In this document: piece by piece, positions 34,151 through 42,366 of the stretch
Numbering within the stretch: position 1 is the first letter of the stretch
Layout: each line of letters begins with the position of its first letter
Source of the DNA: Acidimicrobiia bacterium
GTDB taxonomy: Bacteria; Actinomycetota; Acidimicrobiia; Acidimicrobiales; Poriferisodalaceae
Direction of reading: 5' to 3'
NCBI GenBank assembly: GCA_022822525.1
Contig: JAJEBN010000068.1
Coordinates: 1 to 43,023 of the forward strand
DNA length: 43,023 nt
Notes under the pieces: model-generated
What the model was told of the DNA's origin: nothing
The model's input: the letters and a program-made list of their open reading frames with translations, nothing else
The model's database searches: none
Position numbers and translations under genes: made by a program

Positions 34151-34390
34151 ATGCTCGAATACAGGGGTTACATCGGCGAAGTCTTCGACGACGAAGAGGC
34201 GGGACTGCTGCACGCGCCCGTGGTCAACAGCGGCTCCTAGCCCATTGCCAATGCCGAAGCAGCCGATGCCGCCAACCTTGAGCAAGAGTTCAGATGCTCG
34301 ATCGACATGTGCCTCGAAGGGTGCAAGGAACTCCAGATTGACCCCGTCGCCCCAGCACCAGGTCCAGCGTCAAGTCGTCAGTCGACGTAG
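34151..34390 (+). pseudogene. HicB-type antitoxin gene interrupted by an in-frame TAG
   Basis: From ATG 34151 the frame reads MLEYRGYIGEVFDDEEAGLL, then HAPVVNSGS, stops at TAG 34238-34240, and continues in the same frame (NLEQEFRCSIDMCLEGCKE, then PVAPAPG) to a TAG at 34388-34390. Both halves match the HicB fold: N-terminal Y-x-G-x-(V/I)-x-x-D-x-E-x-x-x-(L/F)-x-(G/A) and the EFRxSxDxxLExC helix. A single nonsense codon therefore splits an otherwise full-length gene of about 79 codons. No hicA toxin is seen beside it. Pseudogene, sequence error or readthrough remain open. Confidence 0.72.
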
Positions 34391-34491
34391 GTAACGAACT
34401 GGCTTCGGTTGACGGCCGAGCCGATCGCCGTGCCTTGTGCGCCAGGTCGGCGCGTCGAGGCGCATACCGCATCGTGGTCTGAATTGAGCTG

Positions 34492-34526
34492 TTGACAAAG
34501 CAATAAAGAAATTCACCTTGTACACT
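34492..34526 (+). promoter_or_regulatory. Candidate promoter of the AbrB/PIN-like pair, possibly leaderless
   Basis: TTGACA at 34492-34497 is a perfect -35 match, but TACACT (34521-34526, TAnnnT -10 type) lies 23 nt after it, too far for a normal pair. TACACT ends 6 nt before ATG 34533, which would place the transcript start at the A of the ATG; the intervening CGGGTC is a poor ribosome site. A leaderless mRNA, common in actinobacteria, fits. The region is locally A/T-rich. Confidence 0.4.
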
Positions 34527-34532
34527 CGGGTC

Positions 34533-34775
34533 ATGGCGAACACGGGAACGTTGAAGGTGTCGTCCCGGGGGCAGATGAGCCTGCCTGCGACAGCCCGCCA
34601 CCACTGGGGCCTGAGCGAGGGCGGCGAGGTCGGCTACCTCGATCTTGGCAGCCTGCTGCTATTGGTACCAGGAGGAGTCGAAGAACTGCGCTCCCAGCTG
34701 CTCGGTGCCATCACCGACGAGGTGTGGGCAGAGGCGGCTGCCGGCTTCGGCGACCCCGAGCTGTCCAGCGAGTGA
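34533..34775 (+). CDS. AbrB/MazE-type antitoxin
   Basis: 80 residues. The swapped-hairpin AbrB domain is clear: TLKVSSRGQMSLPATARHHW, then GLSEGGEVGYLDLGSLLLLV. The C-terminal tail (VEELRSQLLGAITDEVWAEA) would bind a toxin. Start ATG 34533 (an in-frame TTG at 34518 is less likely). It overlaps the next gene by 4 nt (GTGA), the usual order of antitoxin then toxin. Confidence 0.85.
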   Translation: MANTGTLKVSSRGQMSLPATARHHWGLSEGGEVGYLDLGSLLLLVPGGVEELRSQLLGAITDEVWAEAAAGFGDPELSSE

Positions 34776-35197
34776 CCCAGCTCGTCGACGACAAGGTTCT
34801 CGCCAACCTGCTGCAAGGGCGGACCACGCCGCATCTGCATCCGGATCGAGCCGTCTACACCACCGGCTGCTGGTATGTGCGCCTCTGTCAGGCTGCACTC
34901 AGTCCGGCGGTCAGCGGGGTGCTCTCGGGCGCGTTCGCCGAACTGCCTCCAAGCCTGCGCAGCCGTGCATTGGAATCACTGTCGGAACTCCCCGCCGAGA
35001 TCGGATTGGTGAGCATGAGAACCATCGCGCCGCTGATCGGCCGACTGCGCAGCCGCCACCGAAAGCTCAACCTGTTGTCGATCGAGGCATTGGCGGCGGC
35101 CCTGCATCTCGGCGCCGAGGTTTGCTTGGGCACGCCCTCGCCTCCACTGCAGGCAGCTCTCATCGCTGAGGGACGTCAAGTCGTCATCCTGGACTGA
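34772..35197 (+). CDS. PIN-like protein with degenerate active site (toxin partner of AbrB antitoxin)
   Basis: 141 residues from a GTG overlapping the antitoxin stop. The N-terminus LVDDKVLANLL keeps the first PIN aspartates. In the C-terminal half LLSIEALAAALHLGAEVCLG TPSPPL follows the PIN pattern LSxxDALxxATALxxGxxLxTxDxxL, but the third acidic site is Glu105 and the last Asp is Ser123. Length and position fit VapC-like toxins, though catalysis may be weakened or different. Identification as PIN is by pattern and context. Confidence 0.65.
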   Translation: MTQLVDDKVLANLLQGRTTPHLHPDRAVYTTGCWYVRLCQAALSPAVSGVLSGAFAELPPSLRSRALESLSELPAEIGLVSMRTIAPLIGRLRSRHRKLNLLSIEALAAALHLGAEVCLGTPSPPLQAALIAEGRQVVILD

Positions 35198-35210
35198 CGC
35201 TCAGCCGGGA

Positions 35211-37661
35211 TCAGGCATTCGGTTCGAACACGAGATCTGGGATCACGACCTCCCACTGATCACATCTCAGTTCCTTCGTGTACTGCGGATCAGATTGGCT
35301 CTTGCCCCACGTCGCAATGGCCGAAACGCTGGCCTCGACACAGTGCATGCCCTTGGGTGCCTCGAAGCTGCCAGCCAACATGCCCACGACCGTTCCGCGG
35401 CGGTCGAGGACCTCCCACCGGTCATTGCGGCGACGCACTTGTAGGGAGTCTCCTGGCGACAACCTCTTGATGCTGTGATGCAAGCGATCACCGGCTGGCT
35501 CGCGACCCGCAAAGCTGAGATACACATTCCGGAGCGTGAGGCTGCGATAGCTGCGGCCCAATTCGGGGGTCGGGGGTGGCAATCTGACGGCGCGACGCCA
35601 CAGCACCGAGCTGCTGTCACGGAGCGCTTCGTGGAATGGGTGAGCACCATCCAGGCTCATCAGGGTCAGCGTTTGCTTGGCCCGCGTCATGGCCACGTAG
35701 TACAGGCGGCGCGATGCGTCGGCGTCCTCGTCGCGGTGTTGCATGTCCCACCCGCCATCGAGCACTACCACATGATCGAACTCAAGACCCTTGGCCCGGT
35801 GGGCCGTCAACAGCAGCAGTCCGCGCTGACGCCGTCGCGTATCGCGGCACCACTCCGCCAGCCACTCAATGACCGAAACGGCCGGCATCTCGGCACCGCC
35901 TGTTTCGATGTCGTGTTCCTCGATGGCTTGGGCTAGCAGCTCTGTCCATGGTCCCGACGGTTGTCGGCCCAGCCACGCCCTGAGTTCATCGCTTCGAACC
36001 AGATTGGAGCCGTGTCGCTGGATCTCGCGTCTGAGCGCCTGGGTCTCACGCAGGTGCCACAGGCTCATCTCATGCTCATTGGCGAGCTGAACCGAAATGC
36101 CATCGCGCGCACAGATGCACCGAACCGCTTCGAGCTGGCGCCATTCGCGTGCGATGACCGCACAGCGCGACCAGTCCCAGCCGCGTGCCAGGCCAGATAG
36201 GCGGACAAGCTCGGCCATCACCGCCTGTGCTTGAGAGACCCGGCCGCTCCCGGCAGGTACGACCTGCACTTTGCCCGCAGCCACCTGATCCAGCTCACTC
36301 CAAGTTCCGCCGGCCGGCTCGCCTCGACGCGACTTGTCCACGGTGATCGTGTGCTTGGCCTTCATGCGCGAGGTCGCCGGCGCAATGACCGCATTGGCGG
36401 CGTCGACGATGTGACGGCTGGAGCGGTAGTTGTCGATCAAGTACTCGGTCTTGGCGTCGTAGTCCTGTTCGAAGCGGCGGATGAACTCCGGCGATGTCCC
36501 GTTGAACGAGTAGATGTTCTGATCATCATCGCCCACGGCGAACAGCGTCAGTCGAGCGTCATCATCAGATGCGGTTCGGCCCGCCAGCGCCGAGATCAGG
36601 TCGTACTCGGCCTTGCCGATGTCCTGATACTCGTCGACGAGTATCCAACGGAAGCCCGCCAGCACGCGAGTCCGCGATTCCTCCGCCTCCTCTGCTTCGT
36701 CGGGTTCGAACTCGTCGCCTCGCAGCAGCGCCGTGGCCTGCGCCATGACTTCGTCGAGCCTCTTCGAGAACTTGCTGTCGCTGGTCTGGCTGGCGGCCCC
36801 CGAGAAACTGGCGCCGACAAGCCGCATGGCAAGCGAGTGGCAGGTGAGCACCATTACGCCATTGGCGTCATCGCCGATCAGATCGCGTAGGCGCCGTCGA
36901 ACGTCTGCCGCCGCATGCCGGTTATAGGCGAGCGCCAAGATGCCCCGCGGATTCTGCCGTCGTACACGAATGAGATATGCGATGCGGTGAACCAGCACCC
37001 GGGTCTTGCCTGAACCCGGCCCCGCGAGCACCAGCGCGTTCGTGGTCTCGCGATTGTCTGCCACGACCGCTCGCTGGGCGCTGGACAGGTCCCCGACAAT
37101 CGCGTTCCACGATGCCGCCGTGGTCTGACGGTCAAGCTCGCCGCGCCGTCCCCGGAGCCAGCGGCGGACGAACTCCTCCTCGCCGAGCTCGAAATAGTCG
37201 AGCGACAATCGCAGGGCGTCGGCAATCTTGGTGAGGCCTTGCTCGGCGAATTCGGCCATCACATGGATCTGTCGCACGGTGCGGCCGTAGTGCTCGTCGA
37301 GTTCGGCGAAGTCCGTTCGCCTGAAGCCCCGGGACCCCGGCTCCAGCGAGATGGTCATCGCGGGGCGGAACACCGTGAGGCCTCTGTTCAGCCTGACAAC
37401 CTCCTGTTCGTGGAGCCACATCAGTGCCCGCTCCATGAGCCTGCGGGGGTCTCGGGTGTCAGCGCCCAGCGCCGGGTCAGCCTCGATTGCTTTGTCGACG
37501 GACTTCTGCAGTTCGCCGAGTGTCGTCTCGACGAGCAAGTCGTTGCCCCGGCTACTCGGCGCCAGCTTCGACAAGAGCTGCTCAAGAAGCGCCCCGGCCG
37601 CGCTTCGACGACGCTGCGCGATGCCCGCGAGGGACGACCACTCGCGCCGGAGAGTCACCAA
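35211..37661 (-). CDS. UvrD/Rep-family superfamily 1 DNA helicase with RecQ-tail-like N-terminus
   Basis: 816 residues from a TTG (GTG 37658 next in frame) with GAGAG upstream. The first 190 residues are not helicase: a winged-helix-like part (LMWLHEQEVVRLNRGLTVFR) and a helical section. The SF1 core starts with a Q-like motif (LSSAQRAVV), Walker A LAGPGSGKT (212-220), Walker B LVDEYQD (341-347), motif III VGDDDQNIYSFNG (376-388), motif V LTAHRAKGLEFDHVVVLDG and motif VI YYVAMTRAK. It begins 21 nt after the exonuclease-RecQ gene. The N-terminal winged helix resembles what usually ends a RecQ protein, as if one giant RecQ-UvrD protein were encoded in two pieces. Confidence 0.88.
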   Translation of the reverse strand: MVTLRREWSSLAGIAQRRRSAAGALLEQLLSKLAPSSRGNDLLVETTLGELQKSVDKAIEADPALGADTRDPRRLMERALMWLHEQEVVRLNRGLTVFRPAMTISLEPGSRGFRRTDFAELDEHYGRTVRQIHVMAEFAEQGLTKIADALRLSLDYFELGEEEFVRRWLRGRRGELDRQTTAASWNAIVGDLSSAQRAVVADNRETTNALVLAGPGSGKTRVLVHRIAYLIRVRRQNPRGILALAYNRHAAADVRRRLRDLIGDDANGVMVLTCHSLAMRLVGASFSGAASQTSDSKFSKRLDEVMAQATALLRGDEFEPDEAEEAEESRTRVLAGFRWILVDEYQDIGKAEYDLISALAGRTASDDDARLTLFAVGDDDQNIYSFNGTSPEFIRRFEQDYDAKTEYLIDNYRSSRHIVDAANAVIAPATSRMKAKHTITVDKSRRGEPAGGTWSELDQVAAGKVQVVPAGSGRVSQAQAVMAELVRLSGLARGWDWSRCAVIAREWRQLEAVRCICARDGISVQLANEHEMSLWHLRETQALRREIQRHGSNLVRSDELRAWLGRQPSGPWTELLAQAIEEHDIETGGAEMPAVSVIEWLAEWCRDTRRRQRGLLLLTAHRAKGLEFDHVVVLDGGWDMQHRDEDADASRRLYYVAMTRAKQTLTLMSLDGAHPFHEALRDSSSVLWRRAVRLPPPTPELGRSYRSLTLRNVYLSFAGREPAGDRLHHSIKRLSPGDSLQVRRRNDRWEVLDRRGTVVGMLAGSFEAPKGMHCVEASVSAIATWGKSQSDPQYTKELRCDQWEVVIPDLVFEPNA

Positions 37662-37682
37662 GACGCTCTCGGAAGCGTGCTT

Positions 37683-40454
37683 TCACACGGAGGCGCTGCC
37701 CCGGTCGCCGCCATCGCCTCGGCCATCCTGGGAGATGCCTTCCAGCGCTCGGGCGATGTGCTCAGGCCGAGCGTTCTCGAATCCTGCGTCCTGCAGGTGC
37801 TGCGCCGTCACGCGCAGGTTCAGCGGTGCCGAAGAGCCGATCTCCAAGTCAGGCGCCGCCTCTTGCATCAGTCCGATGAGGGCCTCCTCCATGCCTGAGG
37901 CCTCGGTGAGCCTGCGATGGGAGGGGCGGCGCACTCCGACATGCACGAACGCTGTCACGACAGTGTCGTTGGTGGAAAGCCCCCGGTGTTCAAGATCGTG
38001 CAAGGCGGCCCGCAGCTTGTCCGAGCCGAGGCCGGCAACGCCCATCAGGTCATCGGTCGAGATGCCGTCGTCAGGGTCCGCGTCGATGAGGGCCTTCACG
38101 ATCGCCAGCAGCGCCTTCTGCTGGCCATCATCCAGATCACCGGTGTCGAGCCTCTCTTGGGCCTCTTCCACTGTGCTGACCTTCAGCGACGACGGGAACA
38201 CACTCACGCGGTTTTCTTCTCGGGTCAGCAGCTCTGCTTCCTCCAGCCACGCCACCGCAGTTCGAACACGGGTGTCGTCGGTGGCCGAGTCTCGGGTGAA
38301 ATCATCGGCCTCGTCCTCAGTGAGGATCTCACCGGAAGTGGCGATGACCTCGCCGGGGCGCTGGCTTCGCTCGCCGGTCCGACGGTTCCGACGGTCAATG
38401 GCGCGCAACGAGCGCAACACCCCGTGTATCTCACGCCGGGTGAGCCGCGACCTGGCCGACAGCCCGAATTGGCGCTCCACGTCATCGTTGGTGTAGAGCA
38501 GCACGCAGTGCGCCTGCTGCTGGTCACGGCCCGCCCGCCCTGCCTCTTGCAGGTAGTTCTCCAGCGAGGACGGGATATCGGCGTGGATGACCAGACGCAC
38601 GTCCGGCTTGTCGATGCCCATCCCGAAAGCGTTGGTGGCAGCGATCACCCGCAATTCGCCCTCGATGAAGCGCTGCTGGATGGTCTTCTTCTCCTCTGGC
38701 TGCAGTCCGGCGTGGAAGCGCTCAGCGTCGAGTCCTTGCGTCTGGAGGAACTCGGCAACCTCGCCTGTGCGCCTGCGGGTCGCGCAGTACACGATCGCCC
38801 CGCCGGACACGTCGGGAGGCAGATGGTGGTCCAGAGTCATCTTGATGTCGGGGAGCTTCATGGCAGGAGTCGTCTGCTGCACCACGAAGTTCAGATTCGT
38901 TCTGCGACTGCCTCCGTCGAACAGGCCCATCTCGATGCCGAGGTGCTTGGCGAAGTACTCGTAGATCTCCCCCTTGACCTCAGGCTTGGCAGTCGCGGTG
39001 AGGCACAGGACCGGCGGGATCCGCTCGCTGTCGGACTTCTCGCGGATGAAGCGACCCACGTACCGGTAGTCCGGACGGAAGTCGTGCCCCCACTTGGACA
39101 GGCAGTGGGCCTCATCGAGCACCCACGAGCCGATCTCGCGTTGCGCGAGGGCGCTGCGTACTGACGGGCTACGCAGCTGTTCGGGGGAGATCAGCACGAT
39201 GGCTGCATCGCCCAGCCGGACCTTGTCGAGCGCTGCCGCGCGCTCGGGCACCGACAGCAGCCCGTTGACCGTGACACACGACGTGATGCCTTGGCGTTCG
39301 AGACCAGCCACTTGGTCGGCCATGAGCGCCACCAACGGCGAGATCACCACCGTCAGGGCACCCGTCTTGTCGTAGCGGGACAGCGCGGGTAGCTGGTAGC
39401 ACAGCGATTTGCCAGTGCCGGTGGGCAGAATCGCCAGCGCGTCGTGTCCCGCCATCGCAGTCTCGACGATCCTCTGCTGCAGCGGTTCACCGGTCTCAGG
39501 GTCTACGGGTTCCGCTCGGAACGAGTCGAAGCCGAACCACCGCTTGAGTTCTTGGGAAGCGTTGTGGCGGTCGCGACACCATCTGCAGCGCGTGTCGTTG
39601 CATGCGTCGTCGCGCAGGCGCCGAACCAACCGGCACGCGCCGGGAAACTGATGGCGCACCCACGGCGGCATCACGGATTTCCCTCCTGACACAGAAATCC
39701 AAGCGATTGCGAATGCAAGATCCCAGCCATGCTCTGGGGCGTCAGCGATTGCCCGTCGAAGCTCTGACTGGCACACGTGGCCTTCAAGGCGACTGCGGAT
39801 CGCCTCTCTGGCCTCGGACATGTTCGGGCCCTGAGCCTCCCTCAATGAACCGAAGAACAGATTGAAGCCAGCTGATTCGCGACCGCGGGTGGTGAGCCAG
39901 TGCCAAGCCGTCAGCATCTCCGGCGGCACATCTCGCAACGCCTTCGACTGTTCCGAGAACAGTTCGAGCGCCAGCCGTGCGTCGAGGTAGGGATCATTGC
40001 GTTCGCTGCGAGTCAGCGGGGCGTCCTTGTAGTGCTTGACCAGGCGGTGATAGGGATGCCGCGGAAACGCCAATGGGTTGAGCCACAGCGTGTCCACCGC
40101 CGGCAGATCCAGCAGCTTCATACCCGGATCGGCCGCCTGCAGAATCGGCAGATCGAACTCGATCAGATTGTGGCCGAGAACGAACTCGGCGCCTTCGGCA
40201 TGGGCGTCGAGCTCCGCAAGAGCGGCGGCTGCCGAACCGATGTGTCGCGACGCAACGATGTGATCTCCAGTATCGGCGATGATGTTCGCTATGGCGGTCT
40301 CAGGCGATCTAGCCCGCTTTGACCACACGACGCTCTGGCCCGTGTCGGCGCGCACACCCGCCAACGCCAAGATGCGCCGGTCCTGCCGTGAGACCTCAAG
40401 ATCTATCGCGAGACATCGGGACAGCCCGTCCGGAATAGCGTGCGAGTCAGCCAT
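37683..40454 (-). CDS. DEDD exonuclease-RecQ helicase fusion protein
   Basis: 923 residues. Residues about 12-170 form a DEDD-type 3'-5' exonuclease: CLAIDLEV (Asp18, Glu20), LGHNLIEFDLPIL (Asp101) and NDPYLDARLALEL (Asp158); the His of the DEDDh motif is Asn153 here. A cysteine cluster ACNDTRCRWCRDRH (284-297) may bind zinc. The RecQ helicase follows: Walker A LPTGTGKS (343-350), DEAH (447-450), LTATA (485-489), motif VI QEAGRAGRD (636-644). The C-terminal 250 residues are helical (winged-helix/HRDC-like, not resolved). WRN-like pairing of exonuclease and RecQ suggests processing of stalled forks or foreign DNA. First gene of an operon with the UvrD-like helicase. Confidence 0.88.
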   Translation of the reverse strand: MADSHAIPDGLSRCLAIDLEVSRQDRRILALAGVRADTGQSVVWSKRARSPETAIANIIADTGDHIVASRHIGSAAAALAELDAHAEGAEFVLGHNLIEFDLPILQAADPGMKLLDLPAVDTLWLNPLAFPRHPYHRLVKHYKDAPLTRSERNDPYLDARLALELFSEQSKALRDVPPEMLTAWHWLTTRGRESAGFNLFFGSLREAQGPNMSEAREAIRSRLEGHVCQSELRRAIADAPEHGWDLAFAIAWISVSGGKSVMPPWVRHQFPGACRLVRRLRDDACNDTRCRWCRDRHNASQELKRWFGFDSFRAEPVDPETGEPLQQRIVETAMAGHDALAILPTGTGKSLCYQLPALSRYDKTGALTVVISPLVALMADQVAGLERQGITSCVTVNGLLSVPERAAALDKVRLGDAAIVLISPEQLRSPSVRSALAQREIGSWVLDEAHCLSKWGHDFRPDYRYVGRFIREKSDSERIPPVLCLTATAKPEVKGEIYEYFAKHLGIEMGLFDGGSRRTNLNFVVQQTTPAMKLPDIKMTLDHHLPPDVSGGAIVYCATRRRTGEVAEFLQTQGLDAERFHAGLQPEEKKTIQQRFIEGELRVIAATNAFGMGIDKPDVRLVIHADIPSSLENYLQEAGRAGRDQQQAHCVLLYTNDDVERQFGLSARSRLTRREIHGVLRSLRAIDRRNRRTGERSQRPGEVIATSGEILTEDEADDFTRDSATDDTRVRTAVAWLEEAELLTREENRVSVFPSSLKVSTVEEAQERLDTGDLDDGQQKALLAIVKALIDADPDDGISTDDLMGVAGLGSDKLRAALHDLEHRGLSTNDTVVTAFVHVGVRRPSHRRLTEASGMEEALIGLMQEAAPDLEIGSSAPLNLRVTAQHLQDAGFENARPEHIARALEGISQDGRGDGGDRGSASV

Positions 40455-40656
40455 GTCGTTCTCGATTTAGCAGAAATCGACCTCAACAAGAGATGAGGTC
40501 GGCGTCGGGTCCGCCCAGGTCGCTGCCGCGAGACTTCGCAGCTCAAGCGGGCAGGTAGGCAAAGGCGGGCTGGGTCAAGCAGACTTCGGGAGTTCGCGTC
40601 TGCGGTCCGCTGGGGCCGCTCAGCAGGCGGGAGCGCTGCGAGCCTGCGGGAGTTTC

Positions 40657-42282
40657 ATGCCGGTACTGCGATCTCACATCGACACCTCCGCCGAGTGGTT
40701 CACCAAGAACTGCGACGACATGCGCGAGCAGCTCGACGAGCTCGACGAGCTGCAGCAGCAGGCTGCCGCCGGCGGCGGGCCGCGGGCCATGGCACGCATG
40801 CGCAGCCGGGACAAGATGCCGGTGCGCGAGCGCATCGCCATGGTGCTGGACCGCGACTCGCCCTTCTACGAGATCAGCTCGCTGGCGGGCTACTGCTCGA
40901 ACTATGCGGTCGGGGGCGGGCTGGTGATGGGCATCGGCGTCGTGAACGGCGTCGAATGCATGATCGAGGGCAACGACCCGACCGTGCTCGGCGGGGCGAT
41001 CACCGTGTTCGCTGGGCGCAAGATCATGCGGGCCATCGAGATCTCCCGCGACAACCGCATGCCGTACATCCAATTCGTGGAATCGGCCGGCGGCGACCTG
41101 CGTGGCGACGACGACCCCGAACGCCAGATGCTCGAACAGGAGAGCCACTTCGCCGAGTCCGGGCGGCTCTTCTACGACGTCACCGAGCTGTCGAAGATGA
41201 AGATCCCCTCGATCTCGGTGGTGTTCGGCAGCTCGACAGCGGGCGGCGCCTACCAGCCCGGCATGAGCGACTACAACATCTTCATCCGCAACCAATCCAA
41301 GGTCTTCCTGGGCGGACCGCCGCTGGTGAAGATGGCCACCGGCGAGGACTCCGACGACGAGACCCTCGGCGGGGCGCAGATGCACGCCGAGATCTCGGGC
41401 CTCGCCGACTACCTGGCCGAGGACGAAGCCGATGCGCTGCGCATCTGCCGGGAGGTCGTGGCGCATCTCAACTGGCGCAAGCTGGGCCCCGGATCGACCA
41501 TGCCGGCCGATCCCCCGGTGCACGATCCCGAGGAGCTGCTGGGCCTGATGCCCCGGGACCTGCAGGCGATGATCGACTGCCGCGAAGTCATCGCCCGTAT
41601 CACCGACGGCTCGCGCTTCGAGGAATTCAAGGCCCGTTACGGCACCACGCTCATCTGCGGCTGGGCGTCGGTGCACGGCTTTCCGGTGGGGATTCTGGGC
41701 AACAACGGTCCGCTGTTCAGCGACAGCTCCGAGAAGGCCACGCAGTTCATCCAGCTCTGCAACCAGCAGGACATCCCGCTGGTGTTCCTGCAGAACATCA
41801 CCGGCTACATGGTCGGCAAGGACTTCGAGCAGGGCGGCATCGTCAAGAACGGCTCCAAGATGATCAACGCCGTGTCCAACTCGATGGTGCCCCACATCAC
41901 CGTCATCTTGGGCAACAGCTACGGCGCAGGGAACTACGGCATGTCGGGGCGAGCGTTCAACACCCGCTTCACCTACCTGTGGCCCACCGCCAAGATCGCC
42001 ATCATGGGCCCGAAGCAGATCGCCGGCGTCATGTCGATCGTGCGGCGGGGCCAGGCGATGCGCCGAGGCGTCGAATTCGACGAGGAAGCCGATCGCGAGA
42101 TCACCGCACAGGTCGAGCACTACCACGAGCTGAAGTCGCTGGCCCCCTACGCCACCGGGAGAGTCACCGACGATGGCGTGATCGATCCCCGTGACACCCG
42201 GGACGTGATCGCGATGTCGCTGTCCGCCTGCCACAACAACGTGGTGAAAGGCGCCGATGGCTTCGGCGTCTTCCGGATGTAA
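40657..42282 (+). CDS. Acyl-CoA carboxylase carboxyltransferase (3-methylcrotonyl-CoA carboxylase beta type)
   Basis: 541 residues. The N-half holds VESAGGDLRGDD and GSSTAGGAYQPGMSDYNI; the C-half NNGPLFSDSSEKATQFI, QLCNQQDIPLVFLQNITGY and GNSYGAGNYGMSGRAF. This pattern (NGPL, QNITGYMVG, GAGNYGMSGR) is that of MCC/geranyl-CoA carboxylase beta subunits rather than PccB. It would carboxylate a branched enoyl-CoA in leucine or isoprenoid breakdown. The biotin carboxylase gene follows about 80 nt on, so this is a complete beta/alpha pair, unlike the lone carboxyltransferase at 17.9 kb. Confidence 0.9.
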   Translation: MPVLRSHIDTSAEWFTKNCDDMREQLDELDELQQQAAAGGGPRAMARMRSRDKMPVRERIAMVLDRDSPFYEISSLAGYCSNYAVGGGLVMGIGVVNGVECMIEGNDPTVLGGAITVFAGRKIMRAIEISRDNRMPYIQFVESAGGDLRGDDDPERQMLEQESHFAESGRLFYDVTELSKMKIPSISVVFGSSTAGGAYQPGMSDYNIFIRNQSKVFLGGPPLVKMATGEDSDDETLGGAQMHAEISGLADYLAEDEADALRICREVVAHLNWRKLGPGSTMPADPPVHDPEELLGLMPRDLQAMIDCREVIARITDGSRFEEFKARYGTTLICGWASVHGFPVGILGNNGPLFSDSSEKATQFIQLCNQQDIPLVFLQNITGYMVGKDFEQGGIVKNGSKMINAVSNSMVPHITVILGNSYGAGNYGMSGRAFNTRFTYLWPTAKIAIMGPKQIAGVMSIVRRGQAMRRGVEFDEEADREITAQVEHYHELKSLAPYATGRVTDDGVIDPRDTRDVIAMSLSACHNNVVKGADGFGVFRM

Positions 42283-42294
42283 AGGCGACGAGGA

Positions 42295-42366
42295 ATGAAC
42301 GACACAGCAACAACGGAAGACGCCGCAACAACACGGGTCGTCCGGATGCGAGGGCGGCTGTCATGA
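42295..42366 (+). CDS. Possible 23-residue coupled ORF between carboxylase subunits
   Basis: ATG 42295 has GACGAGGA just upstream and opens MNDTATTEDAATTRVVRMRG, ending at a TGA that overlaps the next ATG (ATGA at 42363-42366). The overlap would couple its translation to the biotin carboxylase. It could be a leader peptide, or the stub of a small AccE-like epsilon subunit, which actinobacteria often place beside carboxylase genes. Too short to prove coding. Confidence 0.35.
   Translation: MNDTATTEDAATTRVVRMRGRLS

Noticed and set aside
40543..42234. A 563-codon open frame on the minus strand
   Set aside because: It is antisense to the intact acyl-CoA carboxyltransferase; its His/Asp/Arg-rich translation is the usual shadow in GC-rich DNA.
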